Source: Kaistia algarum (GTDB lineage: Bacteria > Pseudomonadota > Alphaproteobacteria > Rhizobiales > Kaistiaceae). From it: DNA of 64,000 nucleotides. The number at the start of each line of letters is the position of its first letter. Within the stretch, counting starts at the first letter, position 1. Positions 27,603-37,540 of this stretch are shown here, one piece after another. Position numbers and translations under genes: made by a program. The notes under the pieces were generated by a model. The model was not told the DNA's origin, ran no database searches, and saw only the letters and a list, made by a program, of their open reading frames with translations. The stretch covers positions 1,178,001 to 1,242,000 of the forward strand of contig NZ_JAPKNJ010000001.1 in the NCBI RefSeq assembly GCF_026343945.1, written 5' to 3'.

Positions 27603-29405
27603 TTACGCGTCGGCTGCGGCGGCACGCTCAAGCTGATCGATCGAGGTCCAAGGCACGATACCAGCCGGCGATTCATTTGTTTCGAATAAAAGGAAATCGA
27701 GGGCTTCCTTGACCCGCTGTCGTGCGGACTGGTCCCGGCGAATGAGCATCACAGTTTTGAACGGTTTGTCGCTCGACTCAGACGTGCCGAACATCGCATG
27801 TTCGAAGTCTATCACACTGGCTGCAAGACGAACTCTTGTAGGATCAGGGGCTGCGTTAGCCGCCGCTAGGATTGCCTGATTGGCAGTCCAAGCGCTGTTG
27901 GCACTGCCATCTTGGTTGGTCGGCCGGTCCGTATCGTGGAGCACCGAATAAGGTGCACCGAAATGATTCAGTATCTTCATGAGTATCGGAATGATGTATT
28001 TTCCCCGCGCGCGCACCACAAAGACGTTGCGATAACGCGCCGGCTCCTGGTCGGCTAGCTCCCGGAAAGCAGAGAACTCTGTATCACCCTCGACCACGAT
28101 CGTGCGGCCGCCGAAGAAAAGCTCAGCCACGTAAGGATCCCATCGGTTCAAGAGCTTTAGTAGTTCTTTGTCGTTTTCACTGAGCTTTACCCTATCCGGC
28201 CGAAAGACGGTTGTGCCAGCGATTGCGCCTCCTTCGTTGCGCTCAACTCGAACGATCGTCGTGTTGTCGCGCGAAACGTCGATGAACGGCGGCGCGTGCG
28301 TCGTCACGATGACCTGCCAGCCGGTCTTGCTGCCGGCTAGATCATAGAGCACACGGCACGCATCGCGAATGGCTGCTGGATGCAGGCAGATCTCTGGCTC
28401 ATCTAGCAGCAGCACATGTGGGCGACGCGGTTCGACTGTCTCTTCTTCGCCTGCAACTTTCTCCGACTTCTCGACTTTCTTCCCCTTCTTTTGCTCGGGC
28501 TGTCTCTCCGCGGCGAGTTTTAGCGCGGACCAGAGCAGTGTCCGGCGCGCTCCGCTACCCTGTTTGTCGAGCGGCGCCATGTGTCCGCCATCGAGGCCCA
28601 TACGGATTATCGGCTTCGTGCCGAATAGATTTATCGATTTGTCGGTAATTTGTTCAGAACGGGTGTCAAGCTGAACTTTAAAACCAACAAAAATATCACC
28701 TATGTAATCTGATAGGGATTTCTGGATCTCGTCAATATCGTCCTTACTCTGCTCGGCTATCTCCTTTTGGAGCAGCCGTATTTGTTCAGACAGCTTTTCA
28801 ATGCTGGACACCTCATCGCCGTTCGCTCGCGTAGCGCGTTCGGTAAGAATCTCCTGCAATAGCTTTGTGATTTTGTCGCCTTGTTCGTCGGGACTTGCAA
28901 AAGCATCGACCCGATGAGGGATAGGCCGTCGACTATTGGCCACGCCTGGCGCGCCCCATGGAACGCGATCATCCCAATCGTCGGCTCCGGAACGGTGTCC
29001 CTGACGCTTGGGGTCTTTGCCCGGCTCCTCCCACCGCCAACGCTCGCGAATGTATTGTTTCCCGGTTCCCTCCTCTACATGAAGCCATTGGGCGGCCGGC
29101 AGATCATCCCAAATATAGGTTTGGAGTTCGATCTCCGGCAACTGATCGGAATCGAGACGCTCCCCGGGAAAATCTTCGAGCTTAAGTCTCCCCTCGGTGC
29201 TGCCATGCAGCATCACAACTTCGTAGGCACGAAGAATGGTACTCTTCCCAGCATTGTTCGGACCTACGAGAACGACGATATCGTCGAGATCGATGCTCAC
29301 GGGATCCGGCCCGATGCACCGGAAATTCCGTATGATCAATCGCTTCAATTTCGCTTTGGTAAGAGGAAAACTTGCGTCTTCTAGCTTCGCAGTAGATTTG
29401 GCCAT
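27603..29405 (-). CDS. OLD-family ATP-dependent nuclease (AAA ATPase + TOPRIM)
   Basis: This 600-residue protein has an N-terminal ABC/SMC-like ATPase: RLIIRNFRCIG and Walker A VGPNNAGKST near residue 50, then Walker B VLLLDEPEICLHP near residue 337. A C-terminal TOPRIM domain (TIVVEGDTEFSAF near residue 440) follows, with the later acidic stretch SVLHDTDRP. This is the layout of Overcoming-Lysogenization-Defect proteins, DNA nucleases used in phage defence. A long coiled region is inserted around residues 190-235. I chose ATG 29405 because GGGGG precedes it at a good distance, rather than the codon 13 residues upstream. It stands alone, downstream of lepA on the same strand, with no GajB- or reverse-transcriptase-like partner beside it. 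Confidence 0.88.
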   Translation of the reverse strand: MAKSTAKLEDASFPLTKAKLKRLIIRNFRCIGPDPVSIDLDDIVVLVGPNNAGKSTILRAYEVVMLHGSTEGRLKLEDFPGERLDSDQLPEIELQTYIWDDLPAAQWLHVEEGTGKQYIRERWRWEEPGKDPKRQGHRSGADDWDDRVPWGAPGVANSRRPIPHRVDAFASPDEQGDKITKLLQEILTERATRANGDEVSSIEKLSEQIRLLQKEIAEQSKDDIDEIQKSLSDYIGDIFVGFKVQLDTRSEQITDKSINLFGTKPIIRMGLDGGHMAPLDKQGSGARRTLLWSALKLAAERQPEQKKGKKVEKSEKVAGEEETVEPRRPHVLLLDEPEICLHPAAIRDACRVLYDLAGSKTGWQVIVTTHAPPFIDVSRDNTTIVRVERNEGGAIAGTTVFRPDRVKLSENDKELLKLLNRWDPYVAELFFGGRTIVVEGDTEFSAFRELADQEPARYRNVFVVRARGKYIIPILMKILNHFGAPYSVLHDTDRPTNQDGSANSAWTANQAILAAANAAPDPTRVRLAASVIDFEHAMFGTSESSDKPFKTVMLIRRDQSARQRVKEALDFLLFETNESPAGIVPWTSIDQLERAAAADA

Positions 29406-29609
29406 GCATCCCCCTTTTTTGCTACAGCTAGATTGCCGCAACATTTGGGGAACTTCAACTCAAAGTAGGCGTTTGGCTCGACAGAGCGATTTAACCGAAC
29501 GACACGATCTCCTGAACGGGGATAAGCATCCTGTGGCCATCGCACTAATAGACGCTGCGATCGTCGGCTTGGCGTCGACCGAAGACAAGCGAGCAGAAGC
29601 TCTCCCCCC

Positions 29610-31415
<1,806 letters not shown>

Positions 31416-31539
31416 GGCGCGCTCCATAGCATCACGCCATCGCCCCGCAAAGCGCCGAAAGCGGGCTTATCCGGCCAATTGACAGCGGCAAGCCGGCGGG
31501 GCGATAGGAACTCAGGCAAAAGAGACGGGCGCGAGGACC

Positions 31540-32100
31540 ATGCCGGAAGAAGCTTCGTACCGGGCAAGTGAACCGGGCGCCCGGATAAGGCGTCTTTCCG
31601 CCGCGGAGGCTGAAGGCGCGCTGGCTGAACTCGGCGCGCTGCTGACCGACGCGGTGGCGGGCGGCGCCTCGGTGAATTTCATGGCCGGCTTCGCGGCGCA
31701 CGAGGCCGAGACGTTCTGGCGCGGCCAGATCCCGCTCATCGCCGAGGGGCGGCGCATCCTGATCGTCGCGGAATCGGACGGACGGATCGTCGGCACGGTG
31801 GTCGTGACCTTCGCCCCGCAGCCCAACCAGCCGCATCGGGCCGATATCGGCAAGATGCTGGTGCATTCGAGCGCCAGGCGGCGCGGCCTCGGGCGGACGC
31901 TCCTGGCAGCGGCCGAGGCCGCGGCAACTGAATCCGGACGGACGCTGCTCGTGCTCGATACCGAGACGGACAGCGCCGGCCACCAGCTCTACGCCGCCTG
32001 CGGCTGGACGGAGGTCGGCACGATACCGGGCTATGCCCTGACGCCGGACGGCCGCCCGTCGGGCGCCACGATTTTCTACAAGGCGATCGGAAAGGCCTGA
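31540..32100 (+). CDS. GNAT-family N-acetyltransferase
   Basis: A 186-residue acetyltransferase of the GNAT fold. The acetyl-CoA loop is visible as SSARRRGLGRTLL near residue 110, after the strand RADIGKMLVHS. The later stretch HQLYAACGWTEVGTIPGYAL is the usual C-terminal part. The acceptor substrate is unknown. A GAGGA ribosome site precedes ATG 31540. The stop lies three bases before the next acetyltransferase gene, so the two form an operon. Confidence 0.88.
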   Translation: MPEEASYRASEPGARIRRLSAAEAEGALAELGALLTDAVAGGASVNFMAGFAAHEAETFWRGQIPLIAEGRRILIVAESDGRIVGTVVVTFAPQPNQPHRADIGKMLVHSSARRRGLGRTLLAAAEAAATESGRTLLVLDTETDSAGHQLYAACGWTEVGTIPGYALTPDGRPSGATIFYKAIGKA

Positions 32101-32103
32101 GCC

Positions 32104-32595
32104 ATGCAGATCCGTGAGGCGCGCGAGGCGGACCTTCCCACCATCCTCGCCATCTATAATGACGCCGTCGCCAACACGACGGCGATCTGGAACGACGATA
32201 AAGTCGATCTGGGCAACCGCAAGGCCTGGTTCGAGGCTCGCAGCCGGCAGGGCTTCCCGGTGCTGGTCGCGGAGGCGGAGGGCGCCGTCCTCGGTTATGC
32301 CTCCTATGGCGATTTCCGCCCCTTCCAGGGCTATCGCTTCACGGTCGAGAACTCGATCTATGTCGCGGCCGCGGCGCGTGGCCAGGGTGCCGGCAAGGCG
32401 CTGCTGGCGGCGCTGATCGATCATGCCACGGCCGCGGGCAAGCACGTGATGGTCGCCGGCATCACCGCTGACAACGCGGTCTCGATCCGCCTGCATGAAC
32501 GCCAGGGCTTCAAGGAGACGGCGCGCATGCCGGAGCTCGGCTTCAAGTTCGGCCGCCGGCTCGATCTCGTCTTCCTGCAGAGGCGCCTCGGCTGA
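32104..32595 (+). CDS. Phosphinothricin/methionine-derivative N-acetyltransferase-like GNAT protein
   Basis: The 163-residue sequence fits the Pat/MddA subgroup: IREAREADLPTILAIYNDAVANTTAIW at the N-terminus, GYASYGDFRPFQGYRFTVENSIYV in the middle, the RGQGAGKALL coenzyme A loop, and HERQGFKETARMPELGFKFGR at the end. Members acetylate the amino group of phosphinothricin, methionine sulfoximine or methionine sulfone. The physiological substrate here is not defined. It is translated directly after the preceding acetyltransferase. Confidence 0.88.
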   Translation: MQIREAREADLPTILAIYNDAVANTTAIWNDDKVDLGNRKAWFEARSRQGFPVLVAEAEGAVLGYASYGDFRPFQGYRFTVENSIYVAAAARGQGAGKALLAALIDHATAAGKHVMVAGITADNAVSIRLHERQGFKETARMPELGFKFGRRLDLVFLQRRLG

Positions 32596-32692
32596 CCGTC
32601 CCCTGTCCACCAATGGCGGCTGTGCCTCCCGCGTGGTAGCCTCGGCTCGTCACCACCGGATGGCACGGCTTTCCGGCGCTCGGGAGTTCCCC

Positions 32693-32881
32693 ATGACCAC
32701 CCTGCCAAAGCTCTCCCTCCTCGCGGCCTCCTTCCTGCTTATGGCTGCGCCCGCCATGGCCGAGGAGATGAACAATCTCAAGCAGGACGACCTCGAACAG
32801 ATCGAGCGGGAGCAAGCCAAGGCGCCTGCCAGCGCTCCAGCCGAGACCGCCCCGGCCGCGCCGCCGGCGACCAATCAATAG
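32693..32881 (+). CDS. Small secreted protein, function unknown
   Basis: Starts at ATG 32693 after GGGAG. The 62-residue product has a clear signal peptide ending AAPAMA, then a short acidic helix (NNLKQDDLEQIEREQAK) and an alanine/proline tail. It is predicted to be periplasmic or secreted. No family was recognised. Confidence 0.65.
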   Translation: MTTLPKLSLLAASFLLMAAPAMAEEMNNLKQDDLEQIEREQAKAPASAPAETAPAAPPATNQ

Positions 32882-32962
32882 CCGGATGCCGCGCCGGACC
32901 GGGCGAGCCACCGGCACGGTTCGGCGCTTGACCTTGGCCACAGGCAACGCCATCTCACCCTC

Positions 32963-33298
32963 ATGCAGCGCGCTTTCCGCTTCCTCACGGCCTGTCTTAT
33001 TTTCCTGTCCCTGGCGATCGCCGGTACTGTGCCGGCCATGGGGATGCCGAGCCATGAAGGCATGCAAGGCTGTCCGCATGCGTTGACCGGCGGCGCGATG
33101 CATGGCGCGGTGCCGGATCGCCCGGCGATGCCCATTCAGATTGCGGTCTGCTGCCTCCTCCTTCCGGCGGCGAGCCAGAGCGGCGAGATCGCGCTGCGTC
33201 TGCCGGACGGCAACCGGACCCGCCTGCCGCGCCCGGCTTCGGACCGCCTGCCGATCGGCGCCGCGCCCGGTCCCGAGCTGCCGCCTCCCCGCGCCTGA
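32963..33298 (+). CDS. Small membrane or exported Met/His-containing protein
   Basis: This 111-residue protein has a signal-like hydrophobic start (FLTACLIFLSLAIAGTVPA), then MGMPSHEGMQGCPHALTGGAMHG, a Met/His/Cys cluster typical of proteins that meet copper in the periplasm. A second hydrophobic segment follows (IQIAVCCLLLPAA). It lies 87 bases before the DUF305 gene and probably acts with it. The function is inferred from composition and position only. Confidence 0.55.
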   Translation: MQRAFRFLTACLIFLSLAIAGTVPAMGMPSHEGMQGCPHALTGGAMHGAVPDRPAMPIQIAVCCLLLPAASQSGEIALRLPDGNRTRLPRPASDRLPIGAAPGPELPPPRA

Positions 33299-33385
33299 CA
33301 TTCTCCAGGTTGCGCAAGGCCGACCGCGCGCGGGCCGCGGCGGCCGAAGGCTCATGCCCGCTCTGCGAATATTCGAGATAGTGAC

Positions 33386-33772
33386 ATGAAGAAATGGATC
33401 CGACTGGCAGCTCTCGCGGCTGTCTTCACGACGCCGCTCGCGCTGGCGAGCGCCGAAGGCATGGATCACGGCAAGATGCCGATGCAGGGGATGTCTTCCG
33501 ACGAAAGCCCCTCGACGAAGGCGTTTCGCGAGGCCGACCAGACCATGATGCAGGGGATGATGATCCCCTATAGTGGCAATGCCGATGTCGATTTCGTGCG
33601 CGGCATGATCCCGCATCATCAGGGCGCGATCGACATGGCCAAGGTCGAGCTCGAATACGGCAAGGATCCGGAAATCCGCAAGCTCGCCGAGGCGGTGATA
33701 AAGGCCCAGGAGGGCGAGATCACCTTCATGAAGGCCTGGCTGGCGAAGAACGGCGGCGACGCCGGCAAATAG
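33386..33772 (+). CDS. DUF305 family periplasmic metal-binding protein (CopM-like)
   Basis: The 128-residue protein has an N-terminal signal ([21 protein letters not shown]) and a methionine-rich stretch ([13 protein letters not shown]). The DUF305 core carries the [16 protein letters not shown] signature near residue 75 and a second motif, [14 protein letters not shown]. Related proteins bind copper or silver ions in the periplasm. The preceding Met/His-rich gene supports a metal-handling role. A perfect hairpin follows at 33795. Confidence 0.88.
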   Translation: MKKWIRLAALAAVFTTPLALASAEGMDHGKMPMQGMSSDESPSTKAFREADQTMMQGMMIPYSGNADVDFVRGMIPHHQGAIDMAKVELEYGKDPEIRKLAEAVIKAQEGEITFMKAWLAKNGGDAGK

Positions 33773-33794
33773 AACCGCCGCGTTCCGGCAAGAC

Positions 33795-33824
33795 CCGTGC
33801 GGCGAGGCTCGTTTCGCCGCACGG
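33795..33824 (+). terminator. Strong hairpin after the DUF305 gene
   Basis: A perfect 11-bp stem (CCGTGCGGCGA with TCGCCGCACGG) and an 8-base loop lie 23 bases past the stop codon, followed by only three T residues. It is probably a terminator. Confidence 0.65.
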
Positions 33825-33940
33825 TTTCGCGCTTCGATGCTGCAATCAGGATCGTTGACACTGGAGGCGGCGCGATGTTCCCTGTCCGCCAAGGGCGGCG
33901 AAGCGCCATTCCGGCGCTGGGCATCGGAGGACATCGCACC

Positions 33941-34705
33941 ATGACGCTTTCACTACGGCTAGCGCTCGCCGGCGCCGGACTGGCCCTCGGCCTCCTTGCT
34001 GCCGGCTCTGCCTCGGCCGCCACATCTCCGGCCATGCAGTCCTGCTCCGACCAATGGGCGCAATTGAAGGCCGACGACAAGGTCCCGGCCGGGCAGACCT
34101 GGTCGAAGTTCTGGAGCCAGTGCGCCAAGGACTACGCCGCGGCCCATCCCGCCGATGCCGCCGCCGCTGCCGACAAGACCGCGCCGCCGCCCGCCGAGCC
34201 CCCGCCAGCCAAGACCAAGGCGGCTGCGAAGCCGGCAACGGCCCCCGCGCCCGCCGACGACATGGCCGCCACGAGCGGCAAGGGCAAGTCGCCAGCCATG
34301 GCTGCCTGTTCGGATGAATGGGCCAAGCTGAAGGCCGATGGCAAGGTTCCGGCCGGCCAGACCTGGCCGAAATTCTGGAGCCAGTGCGCCAAGGACTATG
34401 CCGCCGCCCATCCGGATGAGGCGACGCCTCCGAAGGCCAAGGCAGCGAAGGCAACCAAGGCGGATGACGAGGATCTCGGCGCGCCGCTGCCCGATCCGGA
34501 AGTCGCTGCCAAGGTCGACCCGAACAAGCCGGCCGTTACCGGCAAGCGTGAACCGACACCGGGCCAGAAGGCTGCTTGGGCGCGCATGCGCTCCTGCGGT
34601 GCCGAATGGCAGGCCGCCAAGAAGGCGGGCACGCTGGCAACCGGCGCCAAGTGGCCGCAATATTGGAGCGACTGCAACAAGCGTCTGAAGGCCAAGGGCC
34701 AGTAG
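33941..34705 (+). CDS. Secreted protein with three Cys/Trp repeats, function unknown
   Basis: ATG 33941 follows GGAGG and opens a 254-residue protein with a signal peptide (LALAGAGLALGLLAAGSASA). Three repeats share the pattern C-(S/G)-x-(E/Q)-W-x-x-x-K...G-x-x-W...Y/FW-S-x-C, for example CSDEWAKLKADGKVPAGQTW. The first two are almost identical (ending FWSQCAKDYAAAHP); the third is diverged. The repeats are joined by alanine/proline/lysine linkers. Each has two cysteines, so disulphides in the periplasm are likely. Frames reaching back to 33797 are not favoured. I do not recognise a function. Confidence 0.75.
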   Translation: MTLSLRLALAGAGLALGLLAAGSASAATSPAMQSCSDQWAQLKADDKVPAGQTWSKFWSQCAKDYAAAHPADAAAAADKTAPPPAEPPPAKTKAAAKPATAPAPADDMAATSGKGKSPAMAACSDEWAKLKADGKVPAGQTWPKFWSQCAKDYAAAHPDEATPPKAKAAKATKADDEDLGAPLPDPEVAAKVDPNKPAVTGKREPTPGQKAAWARMRSCGAEWQAAKKAGTLATGAKWPQYWSDCNKRLKAKGQ

Positions 34706-34726
34706 CGGTCCAGAAGGAGAACGACC

Positions 34727-35089
34727 ATGGGTATGTTCGACGGATTGCTGAATAGCGTGCTGCAGGGACTGGGCGGAAAGGATGGCGATCCGAGTTCGCT
34801 CGGCCAGACGCTGAATAACGCGCTCGCCAAGACGGAGTTCGGTAGCCTGCAGGGCGTGCTCGATCACCTGCAAACCTCCGGGCTCGGGGCGCAGGTCGCT
34901 TCCTGGCTCGGCAATGGCAGCAATCTGCCGATCGATGTCGAGCAGATCCGGGGCGCGCTGGGCAATGCGGAACTGCAGAAGCTCGCGACGCAGTTCGGCA
35001 TCCCGCTGGACCAGATCTCGGGTATGCTGGCGCAATATCTGCCCGACGCGGTCGACAAGCTGAGCCCCAACGGCAAGCTGACGACCTGA
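34727..35089 (+). CDS. DUF937/YidB-like protein
   Basis: The 120-residue protein shows the YidB/DUF937 pattern: MGMFDGLLNSVLQGLGG at the start, HLQTSGLGAQVASWLGNGSNLPI in the middle, and LATQFGIPLDQISGMLAQYLP at the end. Its role is not established. An AAGGAG ribosome site precedes ATG 34727. It lies 21 bases after the triple-repeat gene and may be co-transcribed with it. Confidence 0.85.
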   Translation: MGMFDGLLNSVLQGLGGKDGDPSSLGQTLNNALAKTEFGSLQGVLDHLQTSGLGAQVASWLGNGSNLPIDVEQIRGALGNAELQKLATQFGIPLDQISGMLAQYLPDAVDKLSPNGKLTT

Positions 35090-35118
35090 GGCGCGCTTCT
35101 GGCGAGGTATTCGGCCGC

Positions 35119-35136
35119 GCCCGGCGAAAGCCGGGC
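35119..35136. terminator. GAAA-loop hairpin after the DUF937 gene
   Basis: A perfect 7-bp stem (GCCCGGC with GCCGGGC) is capped by GAAA, 30 bases past the stop codon. There is no T-run, so termination is only possible. Confidence 0.4.
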
Positions 35137-35207
35137 CGGCGGGGGTGCGCATCCGGCTCCAACCTGATAGAGCCAGCCGCGACCTCATCCATGCCTGAGA
35201 GACGCAA

Positions 35208-36152
35208 TTGCCCCAACCCGCCCCCGCCGACACACTGCTCACCGTCCGCGATATCCTCCGCTATGCGGTGAGCCGTTTCAACGCCGCTGGCCTTGCGTTC
35301 GGCCATGGCGCATCGACCGCCTTCGACGAGGCGGCCTATCTGGTGCTCGAAGGGCTGAAGCTGCCGATCGACCAGCTCGAGCCCTATCTGGACGCGCGAT
35401 TGCTGCCGGAAGAGCGCGCGCATCTTGTCGCGCTGATCGAGGCGCGAGTCACCACCCGCAAGCCCCTCGCCTATCTCCTGAAGCGCGCCTACCAGCTCGG
35501 CATACCGTTCTATGTCGATGAGCGGGTGATCGTTCCGCGCTCCTATATCGGCGAGATCCTCTATTCCGACCTCTTTGGCGGGGACGAGTTCTCGCTAGTC
35601 GAGGATACGGATTCGATCGAGACGGTGCTGGACCTTTGCACCGGCTCCGGCGCCATTGCCATCCTGGCGTCCGGTGTCTTCGAAAATGCCGAGATCGACG
35701 CGATCGACCTGTCGCCGGACGCGCTCGACGTCGCGCGCATCAATGTGGGCGACAAGGGTCTTGGCGGGCGGATCGAGCTCTATGAGGGCGATCTGTTCGC
35801 GCCGATCGAGGAGAAGCGCTACGATCTGATCCTCACCAACCCGCCCTATGTCGACGGGATCGCGATGGACGAACTGCCGGAGGAATACCGGCATGAGCCG
35901 GCCATGGCGCTCGGCTCCGGCCTGGACGGGCTCGACATCGTCCGCCGCATCCTCGCCGCGGCGCCGGATCATCTGAACCCTGGCGGCGGCCTCCTGTGCG
36001 AGATCGGCACGGGCCGCGAGATCCTCGAGGCGGAGTTTCCGGCCCTCGATTTCCTCTGGCTCGATACGGAGGAGAGCGAGGGCGAAGTGTTCTGGCTCTC
36101 CGCCGAGGCGCTCGGCGTCGAGGATTCGAGCATGATCGGCCCGGTCGAATAG
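35208..36152 (+). CDS. prmB: PrmB-type N5-glutamine methyltransferase (ribosomal protein L3)
   Basis: A 314-residue class I methyltransferase. S-adenosylmethionine binding is shown by DLCTGSGAIAIL near residue 142, and the glutamine-methylating motif by ILTNPPYVDG near residue 208. The N-terminal helical domain (YAVSRFNAAGLAFGHG; YLLKRAYQLGIPFYVDERVIVPRSYI) is that of PrmB rather than PrmC. It methylates a glutamine of ribosomal protein L3. The frame starts at TTG 35208. Confidence 0.9.
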   Translation: MPQPAPADTLLTVRDILRYAVSRFNAAGLAFGHGASTAFDEAAYLVLEGLKLPIDQLEPYLDARLLPEERAHLVALIEARVTTRKPLAYLLKRAYQLGIPFYVDERVIVPRSYIGEILYSDLFGGDEFSLVEDTDSIETVLDLCTGSGAIAILASGVFENAEIDAIDLSPDALDVARINVGDKGLGGRIELYEGDLFAPIEEKRYDLILTNPPYVDGIAMDELPEEYRHEPAMALGSGLDGLDIVRRILAAAPDHLNPGGGLLCEIGTGREILEAEFPALDFLWLDTEESEGEVFWLSAEALGVEDSSMIGPVE

Positions 36153-36213
36153 CAGCGGGAGGAAGAGCGCCTGCCCGTTCCTGCCTGACGGCAGCCCGGG
36201 CTTGGCGCTGCCG

Positions 36214-36990
36214 TCAGCGCGACCCGCGTTCCCAGTTGAGCGCCGTGATGCGCGGGTCGGAGGCGAAAGCGGCGCGGGGGAATTCCAGCGCCTGACGCGG
36301 GAACTCGCACAGCGCCTGGACGCCGGACGCGCTCAATCGCATGCGCCAGGTCTGGCGCTCGGTCGGCGCCGGGCGGGCGAAGGCCTGGCAGAACAGGAGC
36401 GCCAGGTTGGCGCCTCCGGCCGGATCTCGAACCGAGCGATATCGGATCGCATCCGCACCCGCCTCGCGCGCCGCATCGGCCAAGGCCTGGCAGCCGGCAT
36501 AGCGGGTCGGGTCCGTCCAGATCGCTTCATCGGCCGACAGCGGTGCAATCGTCAGATCGAGCAGGCGATCCGTCGCGACAGCTACGGCGAAAGCCGTATA
36601 TTCGGCCGCGTCGGAGGGCCATGGCGTCGCCGGCGATTCCGCGAAGAACAGGACACGGTAGAACGCCATCTCGGCAACGGCGGTCGCGGCGGTCTCGGCT
36701 GCGTAATAGACGCCGTGGGTCCGGCCGGCCCGGCGGAAGCGGGATCCGTGCGGATAGGGCGCGCCATAGCGGAAGGGCGTCGCCAGCAGAAAATCGAGAT
36801 GACGGCACTCCGGCGGGATCGCCGGCTTGGTGTCCTCGATCAGATCCTCGAGGATCGCCTGCTCGGCAAGCGTATCGGTCAGCTTCAGCGTCGAGACGCG
36901 GTGCTGCGCCTCGACCAGGCGCCAGCACGAACCGTCAAATCGCCGGAACTCAGACGAGAGCGCGACGCGCGTCCAGATAGGCGATGACAT
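36214..36990 (-). CDS. RES-domain toxin (NAD-degrading type)
   Basis: The 258-residue protein carries the RES domain: FRYGAPYPHGSRFRR, then GVYYAAETAATAVAEMAFYR, then ADAIRYRSVRDPAGGANLALL. These supply the arginine, glutamate and serine for which the family is named. Characterised members deplete NAD+ in the cell. ATG 36990 is preferred over the TTG at 36996 because it gives the usual family start MSSPIW. The gene overlaps the end of the antitoxin gene by 41 bases in another frame, so the pair is translationally linked. It forms a type II toxin-antitoxin pair with that gene. Confidence 0.9.
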   Translation of the reverse strand: MSSPIWTRVALSSEFRRFDGSCWRLVEAQHRVSTLKLTDTLAEQAILEDLIEDTKPAIPPECRHLDFLLATPFRYGAPYPHGSRFRRAGRTHGVYYAAETAATAVAEMAFYRVLFFAESPATPWPSDAAEYTAFAVAVATDRLLDLTIAPLSADEAIWTDPTRYAGCQALADAAREAGADAIRYRSVRDPAGGANLALLFCQAFARPAPTERQTWRMRLSASGVQALCEFPRQALEFPRAAFASDPRITALNWERGSR

Positions 36991-37336
36991 CGACAAGTCC
37001 GATCACGCTCTGAATCTTTTCGATCGGCCGGGCGGCCAGCGCCAGATTGGGTTGGGTGAGCCACGCCGCCGCCACGGCATCGTCGCCGCCCACGATCGCA
37101 TCCAGCGAGCGGAATAGCCGTGTGAACAGCACCGCGAGTTCGAACGGCTTGGTGCCCGGCTCCAGCGCGAATTCAGCGCGCTTCATCCGCGATATCGTCG
37201 CCTCGCTGACACCGATGATCGTGGCGAGGATACGCGCCGTGACGCGGAGCCGATCGGCGGCGCGGATGGCGGCCTTGGTTAAGACCAGCCCGGCCTCAGG
37301 TGCGGCGGCCGGAATGGAGGATGTCGAAATCCGCAT
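36950..37336 (-). CDS. Xre/MbcA/ParS-family antitoxin of the RES toxin
   Basis: This 128-residue protein has a helix-turn-helix (RLRVTARILATIIGVSEATISRM, about residues 29-52) and a C-terminal MbcA/ParS toxin-binding domain. The latter is seen as LFRSLDAIVGGDDAVAAAWL, then NLALAARPIEKIQSVIGLVDVIAYLDAR, where the NxAL...P segment is characteristic. It neutralises the RES toxin and is expected to repress its own promoter. A perfect 10-bp inverted repeat flanks the TATAAT box immediately upstream. Confidence 0.9.
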   Translation of the reverse strand: MRISTSSIPAAAPEAGLVLTKAAIRAADRLRVTARILATIIGVSEATISRMKRAEFALEPGTKPFELAVLFTRLFRSLDAIVGGDDAVAAAWLTQPNLALAARPIEKIQSVIGLVDVIAYLDARRALV

Positions 37337-37342
37337 AACGCC

Positions 37343-37390
37343 TCTCTTTCCATAGATATATTATACAATATTTCTTCCTGTGGAAAGAGA
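37343..37390 (-). promoter_or_regulatory. Toxin-antitoxin promoter between a perfect inverted repeat
   Basis: Arms TCTCTTTCCA (37343-37352) and TGGAAAGAGA (37381-37390) are exact inverse complements, 28 bases apart. Between them the leftward strand has a consensus TATAAT (37360-37365) in an AT-rich block. The right arm covers the -35 position and the left arm the expected transcript start, seven to sixteen bases before the antitoxin ATG. This is a good candidate operator pair for autorepression by the Xre antitoxin. Confidence 0.75.
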
Positions 37391-37540
37391 TAAGTAGACA
37401 TGCACGGAAGGCAAGCCGATTGTTCACAGCGGTTGGCTGCCCCGTCTTGATCACGCGCCGCTCTGCCCTCATCTGAAGCATTCCCGAATACTGCCGATTT
37501 GTGGTATGAGGCGGCCAAATTGGCCTATCGGCGCCACGAT

